From CAWDLX01 sp046728155 (GTDB lineage Bacteria > Actinomycetota > Actinomycetes > Mycobacteriales > Micromonosporaceae), in contig JBKPDY010000078.1 in assembly GCA_046728155.1 (NCBI GenBank), forward strand, positions 1-50,859: DNA of 50,859 nucleotides, given 5' to 3'. The notes beneath the pieces were generated by a model. That model was not told the DNA's origin and made no database searches. It was given only the letters and a program-made list of their open reading frames with translations. Shown one piece after another: positions 16,793-26,051 of this stretch. Position numbers and translations under genes: made by a program. Every line of letters starts with the position of its first letter. The stretch's first letter is position 1.

Positions 16793-16972
16793 TCAGGGCC
16801 GCCCCGCGACCGGCCACCCGGGTTGTGGGCCGGCAGTCGACGGCGGGGCGTACGTCTGGCCGGGCCGTCCACTGTAGAGCGTCGCCTGTCTACGAAAGGC
16901 TGCCACGAAAGGCGACGCCATCCGAGAGAGGACAACAACCACCCGGACGCGACGCTTACGCTTTCGCGCCAT
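16793..16972 (-). CDS. Candidate small basic protein upstream of the DUF2567 gene
   Basis: 59 codons from an ATG at 16972 with GAGGA 9 nt upstream. It starts MARKRKRRVRVVVVLSRMAS, a strongly basic head followed by a short hydrophobic run, then AFRRQATLYSGRPGQTYAPP. Its TGA (16795-16793) overlaps the ribosome site of the DUF2567 gene, consistent with a two-gene unit. A longer frame on this strand in another phase is not convincing. Could be spurious. Confidence 0.35.
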   Translation of the reverse strand: MARKRKRRVRVVVVLSRMASPFVAAFRRQATLYSGRPGQTYAPPSTAGPQPGWPVAGRP

Positions 16973-17231
16973 AGCCAAGCGTCCTCGGGTCGGCGGGGAC
17001 CCGTGTGGGAATGCCGACAACGCCGACGACGACCTGGCCCGAGCCGTAAACTTGCCCGACCACACAAGCGCGGCGCCTGGTCGCGCAGCCGGCCCGGATC
17101 CGGCCGACCCAAAGGGCTTTGAGCGCGACGCTCATGGCTGGGTGGCTTCCTGTATTTCGCCATTCACGGCATGGCGCGGTTGTCGCGCGTGTGGGAGTCA
17201 GTGACATACGGCAAAGAGAGGGGACTCTGAC
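16973..17231. other. Divergent intergenic region, nothing clear
   Basis: 259 bp between the possible small gene and the lipoprotein. The lipoprotein Shine-Dalgarno (AGAGGGGA) lies just before 17232. I see no convincing promoter pair or repeat. Confidence 0.35.
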
Positions 17232-17894
17232 ATGATCTCGAAGAGATCCCGCGGCCTGTTGCAGGCGACGCTCGTGCTGGGCGGTCTGGCATTGGTGAGC
17301 GCGTGCGGCACCACGGTGGCCTCCACCGGGACTGCACACGTCGCGGTCACGACGTCCGGCTCGGCAGGAAGAAGTTCCGGCTCAGTGGGACCTTCCGGCT
17401 CGGCTCGGCCTTCCGGCTCAGCCGGACCCGTCGCGGTGAGGACGCGCAGCGGCCCCATGGGCACCTATCTCACGGACGCGAAGGGCAGATCCTTGTACCT
17501 CTTCAAGGCCGACACGAACGGCACCTCGACGTGCCGCGCTCAGTGCACTGCCTTCTGGCCACCACTGACCACGACGGGTACGCCGCACGCCGGCCCAGGC
17601 GTGACGGCCGGTCTGCTGGGCACGACCACGCGGTCGGATGGCAGGAAGCAGGTCACCTACAACAAGTCGCCGCTGTACCGCTTCGCCGAGGACCAGAAGC
17701 CCGGCGACGCGAAGGGACAGGGTCTGAACAACTTCGGTGCGCTGTGGTGGCTTGTCACGCCATCGGGCAACGCGATCACCGCGTCCGGCCCGACGTCGGG
17801 CTCGGGTTCGCCGTCGGGCACGGCCTCGCCGTCCGGAACGAGGACGGCGCCGACTCACTCGCCCTCGGCCAAGCCGTCCCGCCGCGGCTACTGA
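17232..17894 (+). CDS. Secreted lipoprotein with Lipoprotein_15 repeats
   Basis: 220 residues. Signal peptide with lipobox LALVSAC, Cys at 25. A Ser/Gly/Pro linker follows (GSAGRSSGSVGPSGSARPSG), then two secreted repeats of unknown function (PF03640): GPMGTYLTDAKGRSLYLFKA with CRAQCTAFWPPL, and a second copy with VTYNKSPLYRFAEDQKPGDA and NNFGALWWLVTPSGN. The C-terminus is a second Ser/Pro/Gly tail. The family is exported and membrane-anchored, of unknown role, sometimes linked to redox or haem-related clusters. Monocistronic; degenerate 60-bp-family repeats begin at its stop codon. Confidence 0.88.
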   Translation: MISKRSRGLLQATLVLGGLALVSACGTTVASTGTAHVAVTTSGSAGRSSGSVGPSGSARPSGSAGPVAVRTRSGPMGTYLTDAKGRSLYLFKADTNGTSTCRAQCTAFWPPLTTTGTPHAGPGVTAGLLGTTTRSDGRKQVTYNKSPLYRFAEDQKPGDAKGQGLNNFGALWWLVTPSGNAITASGPTSGSGSPSGTASPSGTRTAPTHSPSAKPSRRGY

Positions 17895-18035
17895 GCGAGA
17901 GGAACGAGGGTCAGCGAGTCCGAGGAGCGAGCATCAGCGAGCACGAGGAGCCAGCGTCAGCGAGCCCCACAGCTTGCGAGCGGTTCTTCGCGGACTGAGC
18001 GAGCCCCGCAGCTGGCGAGCGGTTCCTGACAGACT
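17892..18035 (+). repeat. Degenerate 60-bp-family repeats after the lipoprotein gene
   Basis: Starting at the lipoprotein TGA, about 145 bp contain two or three decayed copies of the family seen at hisD-hisC and murF-mraY, such as AGCGAGCCCCACAGCTTGCG and AGCGAGCCCCGCAGCTGGCG. They read in the same direction as the lipoprotein gene. Unlike the operonic copies they contain in-frame stops and do not make a bridging ORF, and no co-oriented gene follows. Confidence 0.75.
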
Positions 18036-18097
18036 GAAGCGTGCCTGAACGGCCGGACTCGCCGCGTGTCCGGCCCGTGGGTCGATGGTGCCAGCCG

Positions 18098-21000
18098 TTA
18101 CCCGGTGAGTGCGGACGGGCCCAGGAGAGCCTTGATGTCGGCCATCAGAGCCGGCGTCGACGCAACTCGCATCGGTCCGAGCCGAAGCAGGGTGGAGCGC
18201 TGCCCGTTGACCAGCTTCAGATGCACCTCGGAGCCGCCCGGGTGGCTCGCGAGGACTTCCCTGAGCCGCTCGACCAGCGGCGGCGTGCAGCGCGACGCGG
18301 GGAGCGCGAGCACGATCGGCCGGCTGGCGTCGGGGACCGTCATGTCGGGCAGCGCGAGGTCCATCGCCACGATCCGGGGTTGTTCCTCGCGCCGGTCGAC
18401 CCGCCCACGGACCACGACGATCGCGTCCTCGGCGACGTACTGGCTGACCAGCTCGTACGTGTGAGGGAAGAACATCACCTCGACTCCCGAGTCCATGTCT
18501 TCCAGCGTTGCCGAGGCCCACGCCTTGCCCTGCTTGGTGACCTTCCGTTGAACGCCGGAGAGAATGCCGGCGAGCGACACGACCTGACCGTCGGCGACCG
18601 TACCTTCCTCGAAGAGCGCCGCGATCGCCGTGTCGGCCTCGCGCGCCAGCACCCGCTCCAGCCCATGCAGAGGGTGTGATGACACGTAGAGGCCGAGCAT
18701 CTCCCGCTCGAAGTTGAGCAGATCCGTGCGGTTCCACTCCTTGTCGGAGATCGACGGCGTGGCGATGATGGCCTCGCCGCCGAGGTCACCGAACGCGTCG
18801 CCGAACAGGTCGAACTGCCCGATCGCCTCGTTCCGCTTGACCTCGAGGTAGGAGTCGATGGCGTCGGCGTGGACGGCCAGCAGCCCACGCCGGGTGTGGT
18901 TGAGCGAGTCGAAGGCTCCGGCCTTGATCAAAGATTCGACCGTTTTCTTGTTGCAGACCACGGCCTCGACCTTGCGGAGGAAGTCGTAGAAATCGGTGTA
19001 TGGGCCCTTGTGCTTGCGGACGCGCACGATGGACTCGACCACGTTGCTGCCCACGTTGCGTACCGCGGCGAGACCGAACCGGATGTCGCGGCCGACCGCG
19101 GAGAACCGCGCGCTGGACGCGTTCACGTCGGGCGGCAGGACCCGAATCCCCATCCGCCGGCACTCGGCCAGATATACCGCCGACTTGTCCTTGTCGTCGC
19201 CGACGCTGGTCAGCAGAGCGGCCATGTACTCGGCGGGATAGTTGGCCTTAAGGTACGCCGTCCAGTAGGAAACCAGTCCGTACCCGGCCGTGTGCGACTT
19301 GTTGAAGGCATAGTCCGAGAACGGGACCAGGATGTCCCACAGCGTTTTGATCGCGTCGTCGGAGTAGCCGTGCGTCCTCATCCCGGCCGAGAACGGCACG
19401 TACTCCTTATCGAGGATCTCCTTCTTCTTCTTTCCCATCGCCCGCCGGAGCAGGTCAGCGGCGCCGAGCGAGTATCCGGCCACCCGCTGGGCGATCGCCA
19501 TCACCTGCTCCTGGTACACGATGAGCCCGAACGTCTCGTCCAGGATGTCGGCGAGCGGCTCGGCGAGCTCCGGGTGGATCGGTACGACGGGCTTGCGCCT
19601 GGTCTTGCGGTCGGCGTAGTCGTTGTGCGCATTGGCGCCCATCGGACCCGGCCGGTACAGGGCGAGTACCGCGGAGATGTCCTCGAAAGAGTCGGGCACC
19701 ATGGCCCGCAGCAGTGCTCGCATGGGAGCGCCATCGAGCTGGAACACCCCGAGGGTCTCCCCCCGGGCCAGCAGCTCGAACGTGGGCTTGTCGTCAAGGG
19801 GCAGATCCTCCAGAACCAGGTCGACCCCCCAATTGGCCCGGATTCCATCGAGGCAGTCGTCGAGCACGGTGAGGTTGCGCAGACCGAGGAAGTCCATCTT
19901 GAGCAGGCCCATGGACTCGCAGGCGTTCATGTCCCAGGACGTGATGATCGCGCCGTCGGTGTCCCGGCGCCAGATCGGGAGCACATCGACGAGCGGCTCG
20001 CGGGAGAGGATCACGCCGGCAGCGTGAACACCGGGCTGGCGGATCAGGCCCTCGAGCCCACGAGCGGTATCGACCACCTGCCGTACATCGGACTCGGCCT
20101 CGTACAGAGCGCGGAACTCAGCCGCTTCCTTGTACCGCGGATGAGACGGATCGAAGATCCCCGAAAGCGGGATGTCCTTGCCCATGACCGGCGGCGGCAT
20201 CGCCTTGGTCATCCGATCTCCGAGCGCGTACGGGTAACCCAGTACCCGCGCCGAATCCTTGATCGCGGCCTTCGCCTTGATCGTGCCGAACGTGACGATC
20301 TGGGCGACCCGCTCCTCGCCGTACCGCTCGGTGGCGTACCGGATCATGTCGCCCCGCCGCCGCTCGTCGAAGTCCATGTCGATGTCGGGCATCGAGATGC
20401 GGTCGGGATTGAGGAAGCGCTCGAAGAGCAGCTTGTGGGCGATCGGATCCAGTTCGGTGATGCCCAGGGCGTACGCGATGACCGCACCGGTCGCCGAACC
20501 GCGCCCCGGACCGACCCGGATCCCCTCCTGCTTGGCGTACGAGCACAGGTCCGCGACGACAAGGAAGTAGCCCGGGAAGCCCATCTCGCAGATGACGTCG
20601 AGCTCGAACTCGGCCTGGCGCTGGTGCGCCTCCGGAATGCCGTCGGGGAAACGGTTGGCCAACCCCCGGGCGACCTCCTTGCGCAGCCAGGACTCCTCGG
20701 TCTCACCCTCCGGGACGGGGAATCGCGGCATGAGGTTGCGCGGCGCGAACACCTCGGCGTAGTCGCCGATCCGCTCCGCGATCAGCAGGCTGTTGTCACA
20801 GGCTCCGGGTACCTGCGCGTCCCAGATGGCCCGCATCTCCGCCGGGCTCTTGATGTAGTAGCCGTCGCCGTCGAGCCGGAACCGGGTCGGGTCGGCCATC
20901 GTCTTTCCCGTCTGCACGCAGAGCAGCGCCTCGTGGGCGGTCGCGTCGCCAGGAGCGACGTAGTGCGAGTCGTTCGTCGCCAGTGGCGGCAGGTCCAGCT

Positions 21001-21634
21001 CCTTGCCGATGCGCAGCAGGTCGTCGCGTACCCGGCGCTCGATGTCGATCCCGTGCTCCATCAGCTCGAGATAGAAGTTGCCGGCCCCGAATATGTCCCG
21101 GAAGTCACCGGCGGCCCGCAGAGCCTCGTCGTACTGACCTAGACGCAGCCGGATCTGGATCTCACCGGACGGACACCCGGTGGTAGCAATGAGGCCCTCG
21201 CCGTGCGTCGAGAGCAGCTCGCGGTCGAACCGGGCCCACTTGCGGTAATGGCCCTCGATGCTCGCCAGCGACGATATGCGGAAGAGGTTACGCAGGCCGG
21301 TCGCATTCACCGCCAGAACCGTCATGTGGGTATACGACCCCGAGCCGGAAACGTCGTCGTCGCGCTGATGCGGCTCGCCCCAGAAGATCGGCCGCTTCTC
21401 GAAGCGGGACGCGGGCGCGACGTACGCCTCGATTCCGACGATCGGGGTGACCCCCGCCAACCGGGCCTGCTTGACGAAGTCGTACGCGCCGTGCAGGTTG
21501 CCATGATCGGTCATCGCGATCGCCGGCATGCCGTGCCGGGCCACCTCGGCGAACATCGGCTTGAGGCGGGCCGCTCCGTCGAGCATCGAGTACTCGCTAT
21601 GCACGTGGAGGTGGACGAACGACCGGTCTGACAC
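18098..21634 (-). CDS. dnaE: DNA polymerase III subunit alpha
   Basis: 1178 residues. The main replicative DNA polymerase. The N-terminal PHP domain starts FVHLHVHSEYSMLDGAARL; the catalytic palm shows GPGRGSATGAVIAYALGIT and PDIDMDFDERRRGDM with the metal-binding aspartates; the fingers include HAAGVILSREPLVDVLPIW. A C-terminal OB-fold carries VVSLAGILSGVQRKVTKQGK. Length matches the family and there is no intein. GTG 21634 is chosen because GGAGG lies 10 nt upstream, whereas the TTG at 21640 would be too close. Transcribed alone after a 130-bp gap. Confidence 0.97.
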   Translation of the reverse strand: MSDRSFVHLHVHSEYSMLDGAARLKPMFAEVARHGMPAIAMTDHGNLHGAYDFVKQARLAGVTPIVGIEAYVAPASRFEKRPIFWGEPHQRDDDVSGSGSYTHMTVLAVNATGLRNLFRISSLASIEGHYRKWARFDRELLSTHGEGLIATTGCPSGEIQIRLRLGQYDEALRAAGDFRDIFGAGNFYLELMEHGIDIERRVRDDLLRIGKELDLPPLATNDSHYVAPGDATAHEALLCVQTGKTMADPTRFRLDGDGYYIKSPAEMRAIWDAQVPGACDNSLLIAERIGDYAEVFAPRNLMPRFPVPEGETEESWLRKEVARGLANRFPDGIPEAHQRQAEFELDVICEMGFPGYFLVVADLCSYAKQEGIRVGPGRGSATGAVIAYALGITELDPIAHKLLFERFLNPDRISMPDIDMDFDERRRGDMIRYATERYGEERVAQIVTFGTIKAKAAIKDSARVLGYPYALGDRMTKAMPPPVMGKDIPLSGIFDPSHPRYKEAAEFRALYEAESDVRQVVDTARGLEGLIRQPGVHAAGVILSREPLVDVLPIWRRDTDGAIITSWDMNACESMGLLKMDFLGLRNLTVLDDCLDGIRANWGVDLVLEDLPLDDKPTFELLARGETLGVFQLDGAPMRALLRAMVPDSFEDISAVLALYRPGPMGANAHNDYADRKTRRKPVVPIHPELAEPLADILDETFGLIVYQEQVMAIAQRVAGYSLGAADLLRRAMGKKKKEILDKEYVPFSAGMRTHGYSDDAIKTLWDILVPFSDYAFNKSHTAGYGLVSYWTAYLKANYPAEYMAALLTSVGDDKDKSAVYLAECRRMGIRVLPPDVNASSARFSAVGRDIRFGLAAVRNVGSNVVESIVRVRKHKGPYTDFYDFLRKVEAVVCNKKTVESLIKAGAFDSLNHTRRGLLAVHADAIDSYLEVKRNEAIGQFDLFGDAFGDLGGEAIIATPSISDKEWNRTDLLNFEREMLGLYVSSHPLHGLERVLAREADTAIAALFEEGTVADGQVVSLAGILSGVQRKVTKQGKAWASATLEDMDSGVEVMFFPHTYELVSQYVAEDAIVVVRGRVDRREEQPRIVAMDLALPDMTVPDASRPIVLALPASRCTPPLVERLREVLASHPGGSEVHLKLVNGQRSTLLRLGPMRVASTPALMADIKALLGPSALTG

Positions 21635-21771
21635 CCGCAAACAGCCTCCTCACGCACACGCCTGATCCCTCGGCGCTCACGAGTCCGTCGTGCCCGACGC
21701 CCACTCACCCTAGGCCACCGGTCGGACAGAAACGGTTCGCGACACCCGGGGTTGCATCCGGGCGAACGCGA

Positions 21772-22776
21772 CTAACGGCCGAAGCGCGCGAGGATCACGG
21801 CAGCCGCCTCGAGCCACGCTTGGCGGGTGGCCGGCTGGAGCTGCCCGTACTCGATCGACGCACCCGACTCCAGGACGGGGTCGTACGGCACGACGACGAC
21901 CCCACGGGTGCGGGTCAGGAAATGGCGGGCCAGATCGTCGATCATGGGCGATGGCCGTGGGGTCGGCAACGAGAACAGCGTTACGGCATTCGCGACAAGG
22001 TCGGTCATGCCGGCCTCTTCGAGCAGGTCGAGCATCCAGTCCGCGGTGAAAGCGGCGTCCTCTCGGGGCACGGTGGTCAGGACCAGCTGGTCAGCCGTCT
22101 GCATGACCGTCTGCCAGTTGGCGCTCTCCACGTTGTTGCCCGTGTCGACACAGATCACGTCGTGGGTCCTCCGCATCACCTCGAGCACCCGGCGCACCGT
22201 ATGCGGGTCGAGCCGCCGCGAGAAGCGGGGGTCCTCCTCGGCGGCCAGAACGTCGTACGCGCCGTCCGAGGCGTGCCGCAGGAAGTCGTCCAGGCGCCCG
22301 ACCAGGGCGTACCCATCGTGCGCCTCGACCTCTGCGAGTTCGGTCACCAGATGACGGACTGTCCGCGCGTGACGGGCGCTTCCGGCTCGCAGCCCAAGCG
22401 TTCCGCGCTGCTCGTTGTCGTCCCAGGCGACCACTCCGCGCCCGCGGGCCGTGCCTATTGTCGCGGCGGCGAGCGCCGTTGCGGTCGTCTTGTGCACGCC
22501 GCCCTTCGGGTTCGCGAACGCGATCACCCGTGGGCCGCCGAGGTCACGCCGCAGCTCCGCGACGAGGAGGTCGTTGGCTCCGGAGCGGGTTGTGGTCCGC
22601 CATTCCAGCACGCCGCCTCCGCGCTGAGCCGGGATTCCGTTCCGGTCGGCGTGACCGTTCAACGGGTCATCGAGCATGGGAGGCACACTGGCCCGGCCCG
22701 ACATCCGGGCCTTGATCGTCCGCCAACGCCCGGTCGACTCGCCGGCTGCCCGGCTCCATCCGGTGTCGGTCTCCAC
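21772..22776 (-). CDS. ParA/MinD-like ATPase with variant Walker A
   Basis: 334 residues. A basic N-terminal lead of about 85 residues precedes a SIMIBI ATPase domain: IAFANPKGGVHKTTATALAA is the deviant Walker A (family KGGVGKTT) with His replacing the second Gly. VVAWDDNEQRGTLGLR corresponds to the Walker A' region and HDVICVDTGNNVESANW to Walker B. ParA/MinD proteins position DNA, septa or secretion machinery; this one has no parB or min partner nearby. GTG 22776 is chosen for GGAAGG 6 nt upstream. It follows rluD after 130 bp that contain a repeat remnant. Confidence 0.8.
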   Translation of the reverse strand: METDTGWSRAAGESTGRWRTIKARMSGRASVPPMLDDPLNGHADRNGIPAQRGGGVLEWRTTTRSGANDLLVAELRRDLGGPRVIAFANPKGGVHKTTATALAAATIGTARGRGVVAWDDNEQRGTLGLRAGSARHARTVRHLVTELAEVEAHDGYALVGRLDDFLRHASDGAYDVLAAEEDPRFSRRLDPHTVRRVLEVMRRTHDVICVDTGNNVESANWQTVMQTADQLVLTTVPREDAAFTADWMLDLLEEAGMTDLVANAVTLFSLPTPRPSPMIDDLARHFLTRTRGVVVVPYDPVLESGASIEYGQLQPATRQAWLEAAAVILARFGR

Positions 22777-22883
22777 GCTCACCCTTCCAGCACCAGCCAC
22801 GCTCGAAAATCCTGTACCGGAAAGGCTACGGATTGCCCGGCGGATTGCCACCCCCACAATGGGCAGACTCGGCGCGCTCAAGC

Positions 22884-22909
22884 ATGCTCGCTCGCTGTCG
22901 GCTCGGTCA
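22884..22909 (-). repeat. Remnant of the 77-bp repeat at the rluD stop
   Basis: 26 nt on the minus strand beginning with the rluD TGA (TGACCGAGCCGACAGCGAGC and six more) are identical to the first 26 nt of the 77-bp units at murG-murC and gatD. After that the similarity stops. It shows that the family has moved or decayed at a third locus, in the same position and orientation relative to the upstream gene. Confidence 0.8.
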
Positions 22910-23860
22910 GGCCGCCAGGAGCTCGAGCGCCCGGGCCAGGTCCGGCGGGTACCGGCTGGTGAAGGAGACCGGCACACCAGTCGTCGGATGGACGAAGCCG
23001 AGCTCCCGCGCGTGCAGCCACTGCCGGGACAGGCCGAGGCGAGCGGCGAGCGCGGGATCGGCGCCGTAGGTTAGGTCGCCCACGCACGGGTGGTGCAGCG
23101 ACGCGAAGTGGACCCTGATCTGATGGGTGCGCCCGGTCTCCAGGAGCACGCGCACAAGACTGGCGCTGGGAAACGCCTCGAGCGTGTCGTAGTGGGTGAC
23201 GCTGGGTCGGCCGCGCGAGACCACCGCGAACTTGTAGTCGTGCGTGGGGTGGCGATCGATCGGCGCCTCGATCGTGCCCCGCAACGGGTCGAGATGCCCT
23301 TGCACCACAGCGTGGTAGATCTTCTGCACCTCGCGCTCCCGGAACGCGCGCTTGAGCACGCTGTACGCGTGTTCGCTCTTAGCCACGACCAACAGCCCCG
23401 TCGTGCCCACGTCGAGTCGGTGGACGACGCCTTGCCGCTCCGCAGCGCCACTGGTGGCGATCGTCTGGCCCATCGCCGCCAGCCCGGAGGTGACCGTCGG
23501 GCCCGTCCAGCCTGGGCTGGGGTGGGTGGCGACTCCGACCGGCTTGTCCACCACGACGATGTCGTCGTCGCTGTAGATGACCGCAAGACCCTCGACCGGC
23601 TCTGGCCGCGCCGGCGCCGGGGCATCGGGAGCGGGCAGGGTCACCTCGAGCCAGGCACCCGCGTCCACCTTCGCAGACTTGGCTCGCGGCTGCCCGTCGA
23701 CCAGGACATCGCCGCGGTCGACCAATGCGGCCGCCGTCGTGCGGGACAGCCCGAACAGTCGCGAGACCGCCTGATCCAGGCGCATCCCGTCCAGCCCGTC
23801 CGGAACCGGGAGCTCACGCCTCCGCACGGTCGGTGTGTCGGGCAGCCCGGGTGCCGTCAC
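22907..23860 (-). CDS. rluD: RluA/RluD-family pseudouridine synthase
   Basis: 317 residues. An S4 RNA-binding domain at about 25-80 (MRLDQAVSRLFGLSRTTAAA, GDVLVDGQ) is followed by the synthase domain with the catalytic Asp in GVVHRLDVGTTGLLVVAKS, then EVQKIYHAVVQGHL and LLETGRTHQIRVHFASLHHP. It isomerises uridines in 23S rRNA; the exact sites cannot be read from sequence. The start is uncertain: GTG 23860 overlaps lspA by 47 bp, GTG 23827 by 14 bp. Either way it is coupled to lspA. A 26-nt repeat remnant starts at its stop codon. Confidence 0.92.
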   Translation of the reverse strand: MTAPGLPDTPTVRRRELPVPDGLDGMRLDQAVSRLFGLSRTTAAALVDRGDVLVDGQPRAKSAKVDAGAWLEVTLPAPDAPAPARPEPVEGLAVIYSDDDIVVVDKPVGVATHPSPGWTGPTVTSGLAAMGQTIATSGAAERQGVVHRLDVGTTGLLVVAKSEHAYSVLKRAFREREVQKIYHAVVQGHLDPLRGTIEAPIDRHPTHDYKFAVVSRGRPSVTHYDTLEAFPSASLVRVLLETGRTHQIRVHFASLHHPCVGDLTYGADPALAARLGLSRQWLHARELGFVHPTTGVPVSFTSRYPPDLARALELLAA

Positions 23861-24446
23861 GGTGGCGTCCGGCGAGTTCGAGGATCACGGCGAGCACGAC
23901 GCCACAGAACAGAGCCGAGTCGGCTACGTTGAAGATCGCGCCGGCCGGGAAGACCTGTCCATTGGGATCGAAGAGACTGATCATGTCGATGACCTGACCA
24001 CGGAGGAACCCCGGGGGTCGGAACAGCCGGTCCGCCAGGTTGCCCAGCGCGCCTCCGAGCACCAGCCCGAGCGCCACGGCCCACGCGGTCGACCGGAGCC
24101 GCCGGGCGAGCCAGAGGATGGCGCCGATCACGGCCACAGCGACGATCGGGAACACGAAAGTGAACCGGCCGCCGAGGCTGTAGGCCGCCCCGCTGTTACG
24201 GGTCAGGTTCAGGTAGACCGCCCCGCCGAGCAGCCGTACCGGAGGGCTGCCGGTGAGGTTCGCCAGCGAGATCTGCTTGACCACCTGGTCCAGTGCCACG
24301 ACAAGCACGGGAACGGCCGTGAGGACCCCGAGTGCTCGCGCGGTGGGGCCGACGGCTGACCTCGCCGGGGTACCGGAGACGGGTTGGTCAACCTTCCCGG
24401 TTTGAGGTTGGTCCAGCCCGTCGGGCACGGCCACCCCTTCCGTCAT
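23814..24446 (-). CDS. lspA: Lipoprotein signal peptidase II
   Basis: 210 residues with four transmembrane helices (about 36-54, 90-110, 115-135 and 163-185). It cleaves prolipoprotein signal peptides after the Cys is lipidated. The catalytic aspartates lie in GNLADRLFRP and FNVADSALFCG; NLTRNSGAAYSLG is also conserved. The N-terminal 30 residues are a variable cytoplasmic lead. The ATG at 24446 overlaps the DksA-like stop as ATGA. At least two probable lipoprotein substrates are encoded in this window. Confidence 0.95.
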   Translation of the reverse strand: MTEGVAVPDGLDQPQTGKVDQPVSGTPARSAVGPTARALGVLTAVPVLVVALDQVVKQISLANLTGSPPVRLLGGAVYLNLTRNSGAAYSLGGRFTFVFPIVAVAVIGAILWLARRLRSTAWAVALGLVLGGALGNLADRLFRPPGFLRGQVIDMISLFDPNGQVFPAGAIFNVADSALFCGVVLAVILELAGRHRDGTRAARHTDRAEA

Positions 24447-25843
24447 CTGCGCTCTTCCAGCTGCTTGCAGGTCACGCAGAGGGTAGCCGAGGGGAAGGCG
24501 GCGAGACGCTCGACCGGGATGGGATTGCCGCACCGCTCGCACCAGCCGTACTGGCCGTCGTCGAGCCGATCGAGCGCGCGCTCCACCTGACCGATCCGCT
24601 CTCGCAGGTTGTTCGCGAGCGAGATCTCCTGCTCACGCTCGAAGGTCTTGGTCCCGGTGTCGGCCTGATCGTCGCCGGCCGAGTCGGTGAGCCGGTCGCG
24701 CTGGGCCTCCGCGATCTCCGACATCGTCTGGTCGAACTCGGCCTTGAGCTCGTCACGGCGTTCAGAGAGGGCTTCGCGGATCCGTTCCGTCTCCGCGGCG
24801 GAGCGGGTCGGCCGGGGGGGAGCGGCGGCATTCGCCGGAGCCGCCTTCGCCGGAGCCGCCTTAGCCGGAGCCGCCTTCGGGGGAGCCGCCTTGACCGGAG
24901 CCGCCTGCTGCGTTGGCTGAGCGTCCGTGGCCACCGCGGCCTGGGGCGCTGTGACCGCAGCGGGATCACGGCGGATGGGTCGGGTGGCCTTGCCGGCACG
25001 GGTGGCCTTCGCGGGCGGCGCGGTATTGGCCGGCGACGATTTGGCCGGAGCGTTCTTCGCGACCTTGGTGATCGGCGCGCTTCGCCCGGTACTCGTCTTC
25101 GCGGCTGTCGCCACCGTCTTCGCAGCCGACTCCTTGCGGGTCGGCGATATGTCGGCGGGCGCCGCGGCACCGTCGGCCCGGGCCGCGTCATTGCCAGCCG
25201 TGGCAGCGGGTTTGCCGGCCTGCACCGCGCTCGTCGCGTTCCGGATCTTCGCCGGCCCTACCGGCTTCGCGGCCGTCTTGGCCTTAGCCGGAGCAGCCTT
25301 CGTCGCAGTCTTGGCGGGAGCCGCCGTGCCGGCCGCCTTCGCGGGTGCAGCGTCGGTCGCCCCGTTCTCGGGACCAGCCTTGGCGGCTGCCTTCGCCGGA
25401 GCTGCCTTGACGGCCGTCTTCGCGGGGGCAGCCTTGGTGGCCGCCTTCGCCGGAGCCGCCTTGGCGGCCGTCTTCGCGACCGCCCTTCTGGAAGCGGCCT
25501 TCGTCGGCGTCGTACGGGCCGTGGTGGTACGGGCCGGAGTCGACTTGGTGCTTGCCGGGGTTGTCGCCGCGGCCGCCTTCGACACCGTCGACTTCGCCGC
25601 CGTGGACTTCGCCGTCGTCGGGGTTGCCGTTCCCCCTGCTTTCCTGGCCGGTGCCGCCTTCACGGCCCGAGCGCCCGACGCGGGCACGCTCACCTTACGT
25701 CCACGAACGGCCACCGCCGCGGGCGCTGCCGAGCTCTTCTTCGCCGCGGGCCTGACCGCCCGAGCTTTCTCGGCCTTCGTCGCGGTCTGTGCCGGTATAG
25801 CGCTATCTGGGGCCTTCCGCACGGAACCCGTCCGCTCGGCCAT
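24443..25843 (-). CDS. TraR/DksA-type zinc-finger protein with H1-like tail
   Basis: 466 residues. The first 345 are low-complexity Ala/Lys/Pro/Thr with many KAAPAKAA-type repeats, as in histone H1 or HupB tails. The last 120 form a DksA/TraR-like module: coiled coil ETERIREALSERRDELKAEF, an acidic turn DSAGDDQADTGTKT, and a C4 zinc finger CERCGNPIPVERLAAF with CVTC. DksA-type proteins bind RNA polymerase through the secondary channel; the basic tail suggests added DNA contact. ATG 25843 has GGGGGAT 5 nt upstream. First gene of a coupled unit with lspA and rluD. Confidence 0.85.
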   Translation of the reverse strand: MAERTGSVRKAPDSAIPAQTATKAEKARAVRPAAKKSSAAPAAVAVRGRKVSVPASGARAVKAAPARKAGGTATPTTAKSTAAKSTVSKAAAATTPASTKSTPARTTTARTTPTKAASRRAVAKTAAKAAPAKAATKAAPAKTAVKAAPAKAAAKAGPENGATDAAPAKAAGTAAPAKTATKAAPAKAKTAAKPVGPAKIRNATSAVQAGKPAATAGNDAARADGAAAPADISPTRKESAAKTVATAAKTSTGRSAPITKVAKNAPAKSSPANTAPPAKATRAGKATRPIRRDPAAVTAPQAAVATDAQPTQQAAPVKAAPPKAAPAKAAPAKAAPANAAAPPRPTRSAAETERIREALSERRDELKAEFDQTMSEIAEAQRDRLTDSAGDDQADTGTKTFEREQEISLANNLRERIGQVERALDRLDDGQYGWCERCGNPIPVERLAAFPSATLCVTCKQLEERR

Positions 25844-25903
25844 CGCGATCCCCCACATACAAAACGGGCGCACGGCGGGGCGCCGCGCACTCCGAGGGTG
25901 GCA

Positions 25904-25932
25904 AGAATACGGAACCTCGGGTCCCGCGACAA
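25904..25932 (-). promoter_or_regulatory. Promoter of the dksA-like-lspA-rluD unit
   Basis: On the minus strand TTGTCG (25932-25927) and TATTCT (25909-25904) are separated by 17 bp. Predicted transcription start near 25897 gives a leader of about 50 nt before ATG 25843. Confidence 0.5.
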
Positions 25933-26051
25933 ACATGCCACACCTCGGTGTCCCAATTCGTCCATCTGTCCGTTCGTGTCACCTCGGCCGGTCCACTCTG
26001 AGTCGGCTATGGCGGACCTGAGGTCCCCAGCCGGAAGCCCAGGCCGGCAGT

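Noticed and set aside
18869..21142. 757-codon plus-strand frame opposite dnaE
   Set aside because: It is the antisense shadow of a certain gene; high-GC codon bias keeps the opposite strand open and the peptide has no family resemblance.
23590..23612. Mobile RPEPVEG-type inserted repeat in RluD
   Set aside because: The PEPVEGL segment lies in the natural linker and resembles ordinary actinobacterial RluD sequences; the DNA is not the known palindromic repeat.
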